DNA of 64,000 nt from CAJQGY01 sp964417685 (GCA_964417685.1 CAYQIT010000002.1:124001-188000); one strand, 5' to 3'; numbered from the stretch's first letter, positions 1-8,726 are shown. Notes: generated by a model not told the origin, from the sequence alone. Translations and numbers: made by a program.

Positions 1-1093
1 TTCCATTTAAAATAGATACAGCAAGTTCTCTTTTAAAGAGCCATTTTATATTTGTATCATTTATTTGCTCAAGAGTTAGTCCTCTTAAGACTATTGTTAG
101 AGTTTGAGTGGCTGCAACCCCACCCATGCTTGCAACTATGGGCATCAATACGGCTAGATATACAACCTTATCCAAGGTATCTTGAAATATATTTATAGAC
201 ATGGATGCAATAAAAGCTGTTAAAAGGTTCATACTTAGCCAAAATACCCTACTTTTTGCGGCTCTTCCTGGAGGTGCAAAAGTATCTTCTGCAACACCAG
301 CCATGCCTAAAAAGTTTTGATCTGCATCCTCCAAAATTACATCAACAACATCATCAATAGTTATTCTTCCAAGAAGTTCTCCATTGTTATTAACAACTGC
401 GGCTGATATGAGATTATTTCTTTCAAAGATGGTTGCAACATCTCTGTCTGATTCTGTTACAAGTATTGGATCTACTTTAGGTGAAATTAAATTTTCAACC
501 CTTTCAGATACCTCGGATGTAATTATTTTATTTATTAAAATCTCCCCAAGATATTTATCATCTTTGGATACAACAAAAATTTTATCAGTATTTTCAGGTA
601 ATTCTTTTTGCTCTCTAAGATATCTGGTAACAACCTCAACAGTATGATCGGGCCTAACACTTAAGACATCGGTATTTAATAATCCCCCAGCGGTATCATC
701 AGGGTAAACTAATCCTTCTTCGATTCTATTTCTGTCTCTCAAAGACATTTTTGAAAGTATGGATTGCATCCTCTCTTCTGGGAGGTTCTGAAGAATATCT
801 ACAACTTCGTCTAACTCAAGCTCTTTGACAGCCTCTGATAATTCTTCATTTGAAATGCCTGAGATTAAGTCCTGCTGAATTTCTTCTCCAACATCAGCCA
901 AAACATCGCCTTCTTCACTTGTTTCAAGCAGAGAAAATAATAACTTTCTTTGATCTGGGGGAGAAGATTCTAATACATGCGCTATTTCAGAATGAGGCAT
1001 GTCCTTTAAGATTGTTTTTATTTGATTAAGTGAAAGCTCTTTATCTTTTACATCTAGTATTTTTTGAAGATTATTAAGATCAATTGAACTCAT
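1..1093 (-). CDS. mgtE: Magnesium transporter MgtE (3' end outside window)
   Basis: My translation of the complement from ATG at 1093 gives about 364 residues with no stop before the window edge, so the C-terminal membrane part is missing. The order fits MgtE: an N-terminal helical domain of repeated acidic helices (DEVVDILQNLP), a CBS pair with the family signature YPDDTAGGLLNTD, then the first membrane helices after the AGVAEDTFAPPGR segment. MgtE is a homodimeric inner-membrane Mg2+ channel gated by cytosolic Mg2+ through its N and CBS domains. It starts 30 nt after the rpoN stop on the same strand and has no clear Shine-Dalgarno sequence. It may be co-transcribed with lptA-lptB-rpoN. Confidence 0.93.
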   Translation of the reverse strand, partial: MSSIDLNNLQKILDVKDKELSLNQIKTILKDMPHSEIAHVLESSPPDQRKLLFSLLETSEEGDVLADVGEEIQQDLISGISNEELSEAVKELELDEVVDILQNLPEERMQSILSKMSLRDRNRIEEGLVYPDDTAGGLLNTDVLSVRPDHTVEVVTRYLREQKELPENTDKIFVVSKDDKYLGEILINKIITSEVSERVENLISPKVDPILVTESDRDVATIFERNNLISAAVVNNNGELLGRITIDDVVDVILEDADQNFLGMAGVAEDTFAPPGRAAKSRVFWLSMNLLTAFIASMSINIFQDTLDKVVYLAVLMPIVASMGGVAATQTLTIVLRGLTLEQINDTNIKWLFKRELAVSILNG

Positions 1094-1123
1094 ATATCAA
1101 GTTTAACCTATTAAGTTTGAAGT

Positions 1124-2398
1124 TTATCTATTTCTTGAGGAGGGTATGTTTAATTGTTTTCTGTATTTAGTAATTGTTCTTCTTGCCAATCCAAATCCTC
1201 GCAAATTTAACATTTGAACAATTTTTTGATCGCTAAGGGGATTTTTTTCTTCATCAATAATTTTTTTTATTTGGTCCATGAGCTGGAGAGGAGTGACCAT
1301 CCTGGTTTTAGAAACTGAAGATGCAAGAAATGACTTAAGGGGTATTATTCCCTTTGGAGTATCAATATATTTTGATTTGATAATTCGAGATATGGTGGAT
1401 GGGTGAACGCCAAGTTCATCTGATATATCTTTGTTTGTTAGTGGAGAAACTTTGAGTGGATTATTCCCTAAAAAATCAATCTGCCTCTTACAAATCATCT
1501 CACCAACCCTTAACACAGTTTCATTTCTTCTTCTGATTGATGATACCAACCATTTTGCTTCTTCAATATTTTTTGAAAGGCCTTCATTAGGATCTTTCTT
1601 AAGAGCTTTTTGAGTTTCTTTTACAAAATTTTCATCTAAAACTATTGATGGAAAGTTATCAGTCACAAATTGAGTTGAAATTTTATCATTTGACTCAAGT
1701 GTAATTTTTAAGTCTGGGTATATGTAATTAGTTTCTTCGTAATTTAAGCCAGGACTTAAATCACAGTTTCTTATAACTTGGATTGTTTTTTTGACATCTC
1801 TATCATCATAACCAGAATAAACTAGAGTGTTGAAACATTCATCCAAATCATCAGAAGAAATCTCATAGAGAATCTTATTAGCAATTTCTAATTCAATATC
1901 GCTTATGTTGCTTTTTTTTATTTGAAGAAATATACACTCCTTAAAATCTCTAAATCCAACCCCAGACGGGGAAAGCTCATGAATAATATTAATCAAATTA
2001 TTCTCAATAGTTTTATATGTATACTTATAATCTAGGAATTCCTCAATTTCTGACAATCCATCAGCCAATCTTCCGGTTTCATCAATAGAATTCACAATTG
2101 ATTCTGAAATCTCATAATCGCTTGTAGATAAATTTAAATCATTAATTTGATTCAACAAAGATGACTTAAGACTTTCAGATGCTGCAAAATCAAAATCAAA
2201 ATCATCAATAGATGTTTGATTTGAAATATCTAGTTCATAGTCATTCTTCTCTAAAAAAGGGTTTGATTCAATCTCTCTCTCAATTTTTTGAACTAATTCG
2301 AATCTAGATAGATGCAACAATTCAATTGATTTACGTAATTGTGGGGTGATTGATATTTTTTGAGACTGTTTCTGTTCTTTGCTAAGAGAAATCGCCAT
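1124..2398 (-). CDS. rpoN: RNA polymerase sigma-54 factor RpoN
   Basis: Sigma-54 directs transcription from -24/-12 promoters together with AAA+ activators. The N-terminal region I carries the expected Q/L-rich activator-interaction helix (ITPQLRKSIELLHLS), and the C-terminal RpoN box reads ARRTITKYR near residue 410 (consensus ARRTVAKYR). An HTH lies just upstream (LGVHPSTISRIIKSKYI). At 424 residues it is shorter than E. coli RpoN (477), mainly in the acidic linker after region I. It follows lptB by 5 nt, the usual gammaproteobacterial order. The genes that normally follow (hpf, ptsN, rapZ) are absent and mgtE comes next. Confidence 0.96.
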   Translation of the reverse strand: MAISLSKEQKQSQKISITPQLRKSIELLHLSRFELVQKIEREIESNPFLEKNDYELDISNQTSIDDFDFDFAASESLKSSLLNQINDLNLSTSDYEISESIVNSIDETGRLADGLSEIEEFLDYKYTYKTIENNLINIIHELSPSGVGFRDFKECIFLQIKKSNISDIELEIANKILYEISSDDLDECFNTLVYSGYDDRDVKKTIQVIRNCDLSPGLNYEETNYIYPDLKITLESNDKISTQFVTDNFPSIVLDENFVKETQKALKKDPNEGLSKNIEEAKWLVSSIRRRNETVLRVGEMICKRQIDFLGNNPLKVSPLTNKDISDELGVHPSTISRIIKSKYIDTPKGIIPLKSFLASSVSKTRMVTPLQLMDQIKKIIDEEKNPLSDQKIVQMLNLRGFGLARRTITKYRKQLNIPSSRNR

Positions 2399-2403
2399 AA
2401 GAA

Positions 2404-3117
2404 TTAACTATACATCTTTCCGATATAAACTTTTTTTACAAGCTCATTTGTAATTAAATCTTCTTTTGTGCCATTTGCTATTACTTTGCCTTGATTTATT
2501 ACAATTGATTCAAAGCATATATCTAAAGCTTCCCTCACATTGTGATCAGTTATTAGAATACCCACATCGCTTTGAGCAACTAGTTTTAATATCTTCTGAA
2601 TTTCTTCAATTGCTATTGGATCAATGCCTGCAAATGGTTCATCTAAGAGAATAATTTTTGGATCAGCTGCAAGTGTTCTTGCTATCTCGACTTTCCTTCT
2701 CTGACCTCCAGATAATTGTCTTCCTTTAGATTCAAGAATATCTTGAAGACCAAAATCTTCAATTGATTTATCCAAAAAGTTTTTAATTTCTTGCTCTGAA
2801 TTATAGGAAAGTTCTGCAAGACCAAGGAGATTCTCTTTCACAGTTAGATCAAGAAAAATAGATGGCTCTTGAGGTAAATATTTTATGCCTAATTTTGACC
2901 TCTCATGCATTGGAAGCTTTGTTAGATCATCATTACCAAGAAAAATCTTACCTTTATCAGATTTAATCAAACCAGCTATAGTATAAAACGTCGTGGTTTT
3001 TCCAGCCCCATTTGGGCCAAGCAATCCGTATATATTTCCAGCGCTAATTGAAAAACTAATATCATTTATGATTTTTTTATTATTTATGCTTTTAGAAATA
3101 TTCTTAACTTTTAACAT
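2404..3117 (-). CDS. lptB: LPS export ABC transporter ATPase LptB
   Basis: Cytoplasmic ATPase of the LptB2FGC complex that extracts LPS from the inner membrane. Visible motifs are Walker A GPNGAGKTT, signature LSGGQRRKVEIAR, Walker B ILLDEPFAG and the H-loop TDHNVRE; the closing VYIGKMY matches the LptB C-terminus. I chose ATG at 3117 (237 residues), which gives the family N-terminus MLKVKNISKS; a TTG at 3123 would add two residues and overlap the lptA stop. It lies between lptA and rpoN as in other gammaproteobacteria. Confidence 0.96.
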   Translation of the reverse strand: MLKVKNISKSINNKKIINDISFSISAGNIYGLLGPNGAGKTTTFYTIAGLIKSDKGKIFLGNDDLTKLPMHERSKLGIKYLPQEPSIFLDLTVKENLLGLAELSYNSEQEIKNFLDKSIEDFGLQDILESKGRQLSGGQRRKVEIARTLAADPKIILLDEPFAGIDPIAIEEIQKILKLVAQSDVGILITDHNVREALDICFESIVINQGKVIANGTKEDLITNELVKKVYIGKMYS

Positions 3118-3119
3118 AA

Positions 3120-3518
3120 TCAATTTGATTCTATAAAACCTGAGCTGGGACTAAATATTATTTTCTCAGATGAGATTGTCATATTATCGTATTTCATTTT
3201 TGCATTTCCAATAAGGTGAACCTTTTCATTATTATAGAAAACAATTTTTGACGCGCTGCCATAGAAATCTTTTTTATTATCAAGTGATTTTAATGAAGAA
3301 GGATTTCCAGTTATTTCAATAATTTTTGTATCATTGTCATATATAGCCTTGTTTGCGTTTATCAAGACCATCCCTGAATCAATAGATATGTTTTCGCTGA
3401 AGATTACTTTATTTTCATTATTAGCAATATTTACCTTGTCTGAATTTATAACCAGATCATCTGGTTCACCTGCATAAAGAGAACAAGCCAGAAATAATGA
3501 TAAAATTTTTTTTATCAT
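3120..3518 (-). CDS. lptA: LPS transport periplasmic protein LptA
   Basis: LptA forms the periplasmic beta-jellyroll bridge carrying LPS to the LptDE translocon. The first 16 or so residues (MIKKILSLFLACSLYA) are a Sec signal peptide, followed by the OstA-like beta-rich repeat region with DLVINSDKV and INANKAIYDN. At 132 residues it is clearly shorter than E. coli LptA (185), so it may lack some strands. The start lies 4 nt after the kdsD stop. The kdsC and lptC genes that normally separate kdsD and lptA are not here. Confidence 0.88.
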   Translation of the reverse strand: MIKKILSLFLACSLYAGEPDDLVINSDKVNIANNENKVIFSENISIDSGMVLINANKAIYDNDTKIIEITGNPSSLKSLDNKKDFYGSASKIVFYNNEKVHLIGNAKMKYDNMTISSEKIIFSPSSGFIESN

Positions 3519-3522
3519 ATAG

Positions 3523-4488
3523 TTATATTATCCTTGCCTGTATCAAATCATGCATTGATAGTATCCCAATAATTTCATCATCATTGCTCTCAACAGCAAG
3601 TACGAAAATTTTATTTTCTTCCATTAATTTTGCTGCATCTATTGCTAACACATCACTATTTATTTTGATAAAGTTTTTTGTCATCACCTCTTCAATATAT
3701 GTTGTATCTATATTGGTAGAATTATTAATACACCTTCTTAAATCACCGTCTGAGAATATACCTATTATATTATTGCCATTATTAACCAAAGTTACACCAA
3801 GCTTTTTTTCAGTCATTTCTAACAAAGCATTAGTCAAAAGAGTGCCTTTGGAAACTTTTGGCAAGTCATCTCCCTTATGCATCAGATCAGAAACTCGAGT
3901 TATAAGCTTTTTACCCAATTTTCCAGCTGGGTGCGAACTAGCAAAATCATCTTTGGTAAAACCCTTTGCTTCAAGCAAAGCAATTGCGAGAGCATCTCCA
4001 AATGCCAAGGCAGCTGTTGTGGATGATGTTGGGGCAAGATCTAGTGGACAGGCTTCCTCTGACTTTACGACTATAGGTATATCAGAACCTTTTGCCATTG
4101 TAGACATTTGATTGCTTGATATAGAAACAATTAATTTAGATAGTCTTTTAATCGAAGGCATAATATTGATTATTTCATCAGTCTCTCCAGAATTTGAGAT
4201 CAATATAACTATATCTTCCTTATCAATAAGACCCATATCCCCATGGGCTGCCTCTGTTGGGTGGATGAATACTGATTTTGTTCCTGTGCTTGATAAGGTT
4301 GCTGCTATTTTTTGTCCAATATGGCCAGATTTTCCAATACCCATAATGACTAACTTACCTTTACTTTCAAGCGCACTTAAACAAAGTTTCTCAAAATTTG
4401 AATCAAGTTGATTTGACAAATCAGAGACAGCTTTCGCTTCTATTTGAAATGTATTTTTTGCTGATTGCAGAAAGTTATATTTTTTCAT
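3523..4488 (-). CDS. kdsD: Arabinose-5-phosphate isomerase KdsD
   Basis: Converts ribulose-5-phosphate to arabinose-5-phosphate, the first step of Kdo synthesis; kdsA at 36.1 kb makes Kdo-8-phosphate. The SIS domain is clear (GIGKSGHIGQKIAATLSSTG, then HPTEAAHGDMG and SNSGETDE) and two CBS motifs fill the C-terminal third. From ATG at 4488 the protein has 321 residues, close to the family norm (328 in E. coli). An upstream in-frame TTG at 4512 would add eight residues (MIKLKCGL) unlike family N-termini. Divergent from mlaC. Confidence 0.94.
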   Translation of the reverse strand: MKKYNFLQSAKNTFQIEAKAVSDLSNQLDSNFEKLCLSALESKGKLVIMGIGKSGHIGQKIAATLSSTGTKSVFIHPTEAAHGDMGLIDKEDIVILISNSGETDEIINIMPSIKRLSKLIVSISSNQMSTMAKGSDIPIVVKSEEACPLDLAPTSSTTAALAFGDALAIALLEAKGFTKDDFASSHPAGKLGKKLITRVSDLMHKGDDLPKVSKGTLLTNALLEMTEKKLGVTLVNNGNNIIGIFSDGDLRRCINNSTNIDTTYIEEVMTKNFIKINSDVLAIDAAKLMEENKIFVLAVESNDDEIIGILSMHDLIQARII

Positions 4489-4513
4489 AAGGCCGCATTT
4501 TAATTTTATCAAC

Positions 4514-4528
4514 TGTTATAATAAATCA
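4514..4528 (+). promoter_or_regulatory. Extended -10 promoter of mlaC, predicted leaderless start
   Basis: TGTTATAAT at 4514-4522 is a perfect extended -10 element. Exactly six bases separate the hexamer from the mlaC ATG at 4529, so the predicted +1 is the A of the start codon. No Shine-Dalgarno is present and no good -35 is seen, as expected for an extended -10 promoter. Whether transcription starts there is inference. Confidence 0.6.
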
Positions 4529-5158
4529 ATGTTGTCCAATCATAAAAATTATTTCTTCTCAATTTTTTTTGTACTTTGTTCTTTCGAAACAAATGCAGAG
4601 GAAAATCCATATATCTATATTGATACAAATGCCCAATTAATGGTTGAAACTCTTAAAAAAAATAAGCAATTGTTTGCTAATGATAGAGATTTATTTGAAG
4701 ATAAAATTAAAGAAATCTTTGAACCAATGATTGATTTTAGGCTTATAGCAGCATCTGTGATGGGTAAGAAATATTATTTTAAAGCAACAAAAGATGAAAG
4801 AGTTGAGTTTATTGAAATCTTTAAAGACTCTCTTCTTGATACCTATGCTGAAACATTAGCTCAATGGGAAGACCAAGTTATTGAAACTATTTTTGTAGAA
4901 TACGATAGTGAAAAAGCTCCTAAAAGTATTGAAGTTAAACAAGAGTTAAATACAGGTGATAGCATTTATCCTATACTTTACAAACTCAGAAAAACAGAAA
5001 ATGGCTGGGCTATTATAAATATAATAATTAATGGGGTTAATCTAGGTCTTACGTTTAGAAATCAATTCAGGGCTCTTGCTGATGAACATGATGAAAATGT
5101 GACACTGACTATTAAGAATTGGGTTTCTGATGCGGGGAATGCTGGAATAGATGGATAA
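4529..5158 (+). CDS. mlaC: Phospholipid-binding periplasmic protein MlaC
   Basis: MlaC shuttles phospholipids between the outer-membrane MlaA complex and the inner-membrane MlaFEDB ABC transporter. The N-terminus has a signal peptide (hydrophobic FFSIFFVLCSF, likely cut after TNA). The body matches the MlaC/Tol2 fold, with FEPMIDFRLIAASVMGKKYY and a C-terminal GWAIINIIINGVNLGLTFRNQF, which corresponds to the conserved end of the family. Length (209) is normal. It starts a short operon mlaC-ibaG-murA; mlaF, mlaE, mlaD and mlaB, which normally surround it, are missing. Confidence 0.92.
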   Translation: MLSNHKNYFFSIFFVLCSFETNAEENPYIYIDTNAQLMVETLKKNKQLFANDRDLFEDKIKEIFEPMIDFRLIAASVMGKKYYFKATKDERVEFIEIFKDSLLDTYAETLAQWEDQVIETIFVEYDSEKAPKSIEVKQELNTGDSIYPILYKLRKTENGWAIINIIINGVNLGLTFRNQFRALADEHDENVTLTIKNWVSDAGNAGIDG

Positions 5159-5372
5159 AGATATTTTAAAAAAAATAATTATTGATGAAATTAAAGATGC
5201 AGATATTGCTTTTGTAGGAGATGATTGCAATTTAAAGCTATCAGTTACTTCAAATCAATTTTCAGGAGTGCCAATCATTCAACAGCATCGTATGATCTTA
5301 AATCTATTAAGAGATAATTTTGAATCTGGCGAGCTTCATGCTCTCAGTTTAGAGACACATTCAAAAGAATAA
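5151..5372 (+). CDS. ibaG: BolA-family protein IbaG
   Basis: Small BolA-fold protein of 73 residues. The class motif near the C-terminus (QQHRMILNLLRDNF...ELHALSLET) matches E. coli IbaG (YrbA), which partners monothiol glutaredoxin in Fe-S handling and acid response. Start overlaps mlaC by 8 nt and the stop overlaps the murA ATG by one base (TAATG), so it is translationally coupled. The ibaG-murA linkage is conserved across gammaproteobacteria. Confidence 0.93.
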   Translation: MDKDILKKIIIDEIKDADIAFVGDDCNLKLSVTSNQFSGVPIIQQHRMILNLLRDNFESGELHALSLETHSKE

Positions 5373-6628
5373 TGGAAAAATTACTAATTAGGGGAGGCAA
5401 CAAGCTCTCAGGAAAAATAAATTGTAGCGGTGCAAAGAATGCGGCATTACCAATGATTGCCGCAACAATTCTATCTGATAAAGATATTACTTTAAAAAAT
5501 TTACCTTACCTTCAAGATATAACAACTATGTTTGAGTTATTGGGTTCAATGGGAGCAAACATAACTTTAGATGAAAGCATGAACTTTATTATCTCATCTT
5601 CAGATATGCATGATACCGAAGCTAGGTATGAATTAGTAAAAACTATGCGAGCTTCCATTTTGGTATTAGGTCCTTTGGTTGCAAAATTTGGAAAAGCCAA
5701 AATCGCTTTACCAGGAGGTTGTGCTATTGGTTCAAGGCCAGTTAATTATCATCTAGACGCATTAGAGCAATTAGGGGCATCAATAAATTTAGAAAATGGA
5801 TATATAGAAGCAACTGCCGGAAGATTAAAGGGTGCAAATATTAAATTTGAAGGAGTTACTGTTACTGGCACTGAAAATATAATGATGGCAGCTACATTAG
5901 CTGAGGGCCAAACAAGACTTACTAATGTTGCAATGGAGCCTGAGATCGAAGATTTAGCAGATTTATTAAATGCTATGGGAGCAGATATAACCGGGGCTGG
6001 TTCAAATGAGATTGTTATCAATGGCGTTGAGCGCTTGAATGGAACATCATATGACATACCCGCTGATAGAATTGAAGCAGGCACATACCTTGTAGCAGCT
6101 GCTGTTACTCAGGGTGATGTTGAGATAACTGGGATCGCAGCAAATAGACTAACAAATGTTATAAATAGGTTGCGTGATACAGGTGCAAAAATTAAAACAT
6201 CTGAAGATTCAATATTTCTTAAAATGGATGATAGGCCTATGCCAGTTGATATTACAACCGCGCCATTTCCAGGTTTTCCAACTGATATGCAAGCACAATT
6301 TTCTGTATTAAATGCTATAGCAGAAGGTAGGTCTATTATAAATGAAACTGTATTTGAGAATAGGTTTATGCATGTCCAGGAGCTAAATAGGATGGGTTGC
6401 GACATCCTTGTATCCGGAAATACTGCTAATATTACAGGTGTCAATAAACTTTCAGGAGCACCTGTAATGGCAACAGACTTAAGAGCTTCAGCAAGCCTTA
6501 TATTGGCTGGATTATGTGCTATGGGCGAAACTGTTGTTGATAGAATTTATCATATTGACAGAGGGTATGAGAGGATAGAAGAGAAATTGAATTATTTAGG
6601 CGCTAACATCACAAGATTACCAAATTAA
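5372..6628 (+). CDS. murA: UDP-N-acetylglucosamine 1-carboxyvinyltransferase MurA
   Basis: First committed step of peptidoglycan synthesis: transfers enolpyruvate from PEP to UDP-GlcNAc in the cytoplasm. The N-terminal SGAKNAALP contains the conserved Lys22-Asn23, and the catalytic cysteine is C117 in PGGCAIGSRPVN, so this is the fosfomycin-sensitive Cys form. PAFPGFPTDMQAQ-type motif is present (TAPFPGFPTDMQAQ). Length 418 equals the family norm. The stop codon lies one base from the degS stop on the other strand. Confidence 0.97.
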   Translation: MEKLLIRGGNKLSGKINCSGAKNAALPMIAATILSDKDITLKNLPYLQDITTMFELLGSMGANITLDESMNFIISSSDMHDTEARYELVKTMRASILVLGPLVAKFGKAKIALPGGCAIGSRPVNYHLDALEQLGASINLENGYIEATAGRLKGANIKFEGVTVTGTENIMMAATLAEGQTRLTNVAMEPEIEDLADLLNAMGADITGAGSNEIVINGVERLNGTSYDIPADRIEAGTYLVAAAVTQGDVEITGIAANRLTNVINRLRDTGAKIKTSEDSIFLKMDDRPMPVDITTAPFPGFPTDMQAQFSVLNAIAEGRSIINETVFENRFMHVQELNRMGCDILVSGNTANITGVNKLSGAPVMATDLRASASLILAGLCAMGETVVDRIYHIDRGYERIEEKLNYLGANITRLPN

Positions 6629-6629
6629 T

Positions 6630-7589
6630 TTATCTAGCTTTTACTTCAATATCGACTGCGACTAATTTTTTTCCATCAAAATATTTTATATTTATAAAGT
6701 CTCCTGGAGATGCCATTTTTATAGATTGGGTTAAGTTTTTCCAGGATGCTTGCAAGCCATTCACCTCAACAATGTGATGATCAGATCGAAGACCCTTCTC
6801 ATAAATACCCTTGTTTTCTTCTATCTCTAAAATCTTTAGAGACTTATATATGCTATTGTCTATCAATAATTGAGATGATGTTACACGAAAATTGCCAATC
6901 CACGCTTTTCTGACTTTGCCAAATTTTATTATTTCAGATGCAATTTGAACAATTTTTTCTGAGGGTATTGCAAAACCAAGCCCCTGATATGCTCCAGTCT
7001 TAGAATAAATTTTAGTATTAATTCCAATCAAGTTTCCTTCTGTATTTATCAGAGCTCCTCCTGAATTACCTGGATTTATGGCAGCATCGGTTTGTATGAG
7101 GTTGAGATAGGGATTTCCATATTCTCTGCCTGTTGCACTTATTATTCCACTTGTAACTGAAATTCCTATTCCGTAAGGATTTCCAATTGCAAGAACCTCA
7201 TCACCTACACGAAGATTATCACTGCTTCCAATTGAGATTGGCTCCAAATCTAATTGAGTGTCAATTTTTAAAATAGCTATATCAGAATTTTTATCAAAAC
7301 CTATAACATTTGCATTAACTTCATAATCATTAATCTTAATAATTATATTCCTAGCCTTATTGATTACATGATAATTCGTTACTATATAGCCATCTTTCGA
7401 GAATATTACACCAGAGCCCAAAGTATTTGGTGAGGATCTTAATTGTGAGTTATTGTAACCCCACAAACTCACCACTGATGGCGTAGCTTTTTTTGATGCA
7501 TTTACAAATTTACCGTTTCCATTGATTGTAAATACAAACAAACCTATTATTAAGATCGCTAAAAGAAATAAAGATAGATAATTTTTCAT
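6630..7589 (-). CDS. degS: DegS/AlgW-type periplasmic serine protease with one PDZ domain
   Basis: Membrane-anchored trypsin-like protease that senses misfolded outer-membrane proteins and initiates RseA cleavage in the sigma-E response. An N-terminal helix (residues 4-22) anchors it. The triad is H74 (TNYHVI), D103 (SDIAIL) and S176 (GNSGGAL). One PDZ domain follows from about residue 225. Length 319 fits DegS, which has one PDZ, rather than DegP/DegQ with two. RseA and RpoE are not in this window. The start is only 8 nt from the divergent zapE start. Confidence 0.92.
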   Translation of the reverse strand: MKNYLSLFLLAILIIGLFVFTINGNGKFVNASKKATPSVVSLWGYNNSQLRSSPNTLGSGVIFSKDGYIVTNYHVINKARNIIIKINDYEVNANVIGFDKNSDIAILKIDTQLDLEPISIGSSDNLRVGDEVLAIGNPYGIGISVTSGIISATGREYGNPYLNLIQTDAAINPGNSGGALINTEGNLIGINTKIYSKTGAYQGLGFAIPSEKIVQIASEIIKFGKVRKAWIGNFRVTSSQLLIDNSIYKSLKILEIEENKGIYEKGLRSDHHIVEVNGLQASWKNLTQSIKMASPGDFINIKYFDGKKLVAVDIEVKAR

Positions 7590-7600
7590 AATTTATAATG
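7587..7600. promoter_or_regulatory. Back-to-back degS/zapE start codons embedded in each other's -10 boxes
   Basis: The 14 bases CATAATTTATAATG contain both start codons: CAT (degS ATG on minus, 7587-7589) and ATG (zapE, 7598-7600). On the plus strand CATAAT ends 5 nt before the zapE ATG; on the minus strand CATTAT ends 5 nt before the degS ATG. Each is a 5/6 match to TATAAT at leaderless spacing. That both are used is inference. Confidence 0.45.
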
Positions 7601-8656
7601 CTAGTTGACAAAAATATCATTGATGACCTTAAAAACCAAGGCATTGAACCAGATATTCCACAGCTTGATTTTATTCATAGAGCTATAAAAATTCAGCCAA
7701 GCAAAAAAAATTTGCTTTCACGTCTAGTTTTGCCAAAAAGGGCTTCTTCAACAAGCGGCATATATTTGTGGGGTAAAGTTGGAAGAGGAAAGACAGTTAT
7801 CTTAAGAAGTCTATATAAGCAATTAAATTTAAGGAAAGCTGAGTTTCATTATCTTGATCTCATGCGATTAATTCATTCAAAACTAAAAGATTATAGGGGC
7901 TCAAAGAATCCACTAGATAAGGTTAATAATTATTTTTACTCAAAATATGATGTTTTATTAATTGATGAGTTTCAGGTTGAAGATGTTGCCGATGCCATGA
8001 TCCTTTCAAATATCATCAAAGCATTTATAGATAAAGGTGTTTATTTATTTTTATCATCAAATGCTCATCCTAATGATTTGTATAAGAATGGACTTCAAAG
8101 AGAAAAATTCATAGAAGTTATGCAATTCATGCAAGAAAGGGTTGAAGTTTTTGAGCTTAAGGGTGAGCATGATTATAGGTTAAAAAATATCTATGAAATA
8201 ACTAAAGAGGGCCATGGCTCTGACTCTGATAAACAAATAAGATCAATAATAAAACTTAATTTTAATATAGAAGAAAATCTTAATACTTTTTTTGAAGTAA
8301 ATGAGAGAAGTTTTAAATGTATTGCAGAAAATCATGATTTTTTATGGGTCTCATTTAAAAACTATTTTAGTCAACCAACTGGAGCGAATGATTTTGAAGA
8401 AATATGCAATAAATACAAGTGGATATTTATAAATGACTTTTCAATTCTTGATGACTCTAATTCTGATCTGATTAGACGTTTTATAGCGTTTATAGATATT
8501 GCTTATATTAATAAAGTCAATATCAGTTTTTTTTATGAGGGGATTAGGCCTGAAGATATATATAAAGGTGAGACGATGTCGCTGCTATGGGAGAGGTGTG
8601 AAAGCAGATTAATAGAAATGGGAACTGATGAGTATTTATCAAATAAAAAAAATTAA
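7598..8656 (+). CDS. zapE: Cell division ATPase ZapE
   Basis: AFG1-like P-loop ATPase that binds FtsZ and acts late in division. Walker A is GKVGRGKT at about residues 56-63, Walker B is VLLIDEFQVED, and the sensor segment LFLSSNAHPNDLYKNGLQREKF is typical of the family. Length 352 is slightly under the E. coli protein (375). It precedes rplM-rpsI as in most gammaproteobacteria. No Shine-Dalgarno precedes the start. Confidence 0.94.
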   Translation: MLVDKNIIDDLKNQGIEPDIPQLDFIHRAIKIQPSKKNLLSRLVLPKRASSTSGIYLWGKVGRGKTVILRSLYKQLNLRKAEFHYLDLMRLIHSKLKDYRGSKNPLDKVNNYFYSKYDVLLIDEFQVEDVADAMILSNIIKAFIDKGVYLFLSSNAHPNDLYKNGLQREKFIEVMQFMQERVEVFELKGEHDYRLKNIYEITKEGHGSDSDKQIRSIIKLNFNIEENLNTFFEVNERSFKCIAENHDFLWVSFKNYFSQPTGANDFEEICNKYKWIFINDFSILDDSNSDLIRRFIAFIDIAYINKVNISFFYEGIRPEDIYKGETMSLLWERCESRLIEMGTDEYLSNKKN

Positions 8657-8714
8657 TTTAAATGCATTAAATTATTGCTAATTTTGCCCTTAAACATTAA
8701 TATTCGCATCTTAT

Positions 8715-8720
8715 TATTAT
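8715..8720 (+). promoter_or_regulatory. Candidate -10 of rplM, leaderless spacing
   Basis: TATTAT at 8715-8720 is a 5/6 -10 match six bases before the rplM ATG at 8727. The AT-rich surroundings hold several overlapping TATTAT registers and no clear -35, so the exact start is uncertain. No Shine-Dalgarno is visible before the ATG. Confidence 0.35.
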
Positions 8721-8726
8721 TTGTAT

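Noticed and set aside
3497..4111. 204-codon open frame on the plus strand opposite kdsD
   Set aside because: It mirrors the codon pattern of kdsD, has low-complexity Ser/Ile-rich sequence and no RBS; a shadow frame.
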